Source: an uncultured Campylobacter sp.
GTDB lineage: Bacteria > Campylobacterota > Campylobacteria > Campylobacterales > Campylobacteraceae
Assembly (NCBI RefSeq): GCF_938030785.1
Contig: NZ_CALHIK010000074.1
Span: 1 to 22,242, forward strand
Direction: 5' to 3'
DNA length: 22,242 nucleotides
In this document: one piece after another, positions 21,588 through 22,242 of the stretch
Numbering within the stretch: position 1 is the first letter of the stretch
How the letters are laid out: every line of letters begins with the position of its first letter
Position numbers and translations under genes: made by a program
The notes under the pieces: generated by a model
Database searches by the model: none
Told to the model about the DNA's origin: nothing
The model's input: the letters and a program-made list of their open reading frames with translations, nothing else

Positions 21588-22242
21588 ATGAGCGCACTAA
21601 AAATATTAAAATTTTTCATCTCTTATAAATTTGCGCTCTGCCTCCTTTTCATTCTAGCCGCAGGTGCCGGCGTCGCGACCTTTTTAGAGAGCATTTACGA
21701 TACGCAAACGGCTAAAATTTTAGTCTACGAGGCGCGCTGGTACGAGTGCGTCATGGGCGCGGCGACGCTTAGCCTGCTAGGAATAATCATAAAAACCAAA
21801 ATGTGGCGCCGCTTCGGCTCTTTCGTTCTGCACGCGGCATTTATCGTTATCTTTATCGGTGCGGCGCTGACGCGTTATTTCGGCACCGAGGGCGTGCTGC
21901 ACGTAAGGGCGGGCGAGAGCGAAAACGAGATGGTAAGCGTCAAGCCATACTTGCAAATCCGCACGCAAGACGCGCTGTTCGAGCATCCGCTAAATTTAAG
22001 CCAAATCGGCGATAACGATTTTAGCTTCACGCAAAGTATAAATTCTAAAAACTTCACCGTCAAATTTGGCTCCTACAAACCCGCGCCCAAAGGCGAGCAG
22101 GGAACGCTCGCGGTAAAAGCGGGCTTTGAGGGCGGAAGCGAGCAAGAGGCAGAGCTTCACGGCGGCGCTGGCTGGCTGGGTGAGCCTAAAATTTTAAACT
22201 TTGACGGCGAAGAGATAATGCTAAGCTGGGGCTCGAAACTGA
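21588..22242 (+). CDS. ccsA1: CcsBA-type cytochrome c haem lyase, N-terminal part (runs off the window)
   Basis: From ATG 21588 (GGAGGG upstream) a frame stays open to the end of the window, giving 218 residues. It begins with three membrane segments (about 12-31, 52-68, 76-93). They contain the ResB/CcsB-like ATFLESIYDTQTAKILVYEARWYE and the FGSFVLHAAFIVIFIGAALTR region, followed by a periplasmic domain. This is the N-terminal half of the fused CcsBA haem lyase typical of epsilonproteobacteria; the CcsA half with the WWD motif lies beyond the window. In Wolinella a dedicated lyase, CcsA1, encoded by the mcc locus attaches haem to the CX15CH site of MccA. The same place and order here (15 nt after mccD) make this gene its counterpart. 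The family call is secure; the specialised role is inferred from context. Confidence 0.85.
   Translation, partial: MSALKILKFFISYKFALCLLFILAAGAGVATFLESIYDTQTAKILVYEARWYECVMGAATLSLLGIIIKTKMWRRFGSFVLHAAFIVIFIGAALTRYFGTEGVLHVRAGESENEMVSVKPYLQIRTQDALFEHPLNLSQIGDNDFSFTQSINSKNFTVKFGSYKPAPKGEQGTLAVKAGFEGGSEQEAELHGGAGWLGEPKILNFDGEEIMLSWGSKL

Noticed and set aside
1..22242. CRISPR array, insertion sequence or prophage
   Set aside because: No regularly spaced repeats with unique spacers, no transposase or integrase gene, and no terminal repeats with target duplications were seen.

Overview
The window looks like a chromosomal segment of a Campylobacter-type epsilonproteobacterium, probably one of the higher-GC, oral-type, anaerobically respiring species. 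The evidence is the very frequent AAATTTA / AAATTTTA words, use of TTG and GTG starts, an NFACT-cdsA-dxr housekeeping block, Sel1-repeat cysteine-rich secreted proteins of the Helicobacter Hcp type, and a mcc-type sulfite respiration locus as known from Wolinella succinogenes. Species cannot be fixed from the sequence alone.

Region 1 (1-3354) is housekeeping: the 3' end of an NFACT/RqcH-like gene, cdsA (CDP-diacylglycerol synthesis), dxr/ispC (isoprenoid synthesis, overlapping cdsA by 7 nt) and a DUF3137-type membrane protein. A purine-rich and repeat-rich gap then leads to a tRNA-Val(GAC) gene with its own promoter and a C3-A70 mismatch in the acceptor stem.

Region 2 (3951-7259) is an AT-richer accessory block of small, tightly packed, mostly unrecognised genes. 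It holds an Imm32-like immunity-type protein behind a leader with two small dyads, a coupled 30-codon ORF, a 172-aa protein that looks like two diverged copies of a similar module, two tandem membrane zinc-ribbon paralogs (the first frameshifted), a small lipoprotein and a 242-aa protein with an internal duplication. It resembles an array of orphan immunity-type genes without a visible toxin.

Region 3 (7559-12602) starts with hcp (hybrid cluster protein, short form, all cluster ligands present) behind an FNR/CRP-family-like site. Next comes a PepSY / OmpR regulator / histidine kinase module. The first PepSY gene is broken into two frames exactly at an A AAT TTA heptamer. The second carries a long Asn/Glu-rich low-complexity N-terminus.

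Region 4 (12667-14617, minus strand) is a duplicated cassette: two Sel1-repeat secreted proteins, each with the same 26-nt palindrome downstream and the same promoter dyad upstream, on either side of a small Cys-rich lipoprotein gene.

Region 5 (14719-22242) is a complete mcc sulfite-respiration locus. It has a two-component system (mccR, mccS) whose kinase carries a periplasmic CxxCH haem motif; mccA, an octahaem cytochrome with seven CxxCH motifs and one CX15CH motif; mccB (FKBP-type isomerase); mccC (Tat-exported four-[4Fe-4S] protein); mccD (NrfD/PsrC-like quinol dehydrogenase subunit); and the 5' part of a CcsBA-type cytochrome c haem lyase, presumably the dedicated CcsA1 that matures the CX15CH site. 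Electrons would pass from menaquinol through MccD and MccC to MccA, which reduces sulfite in the periplasm.
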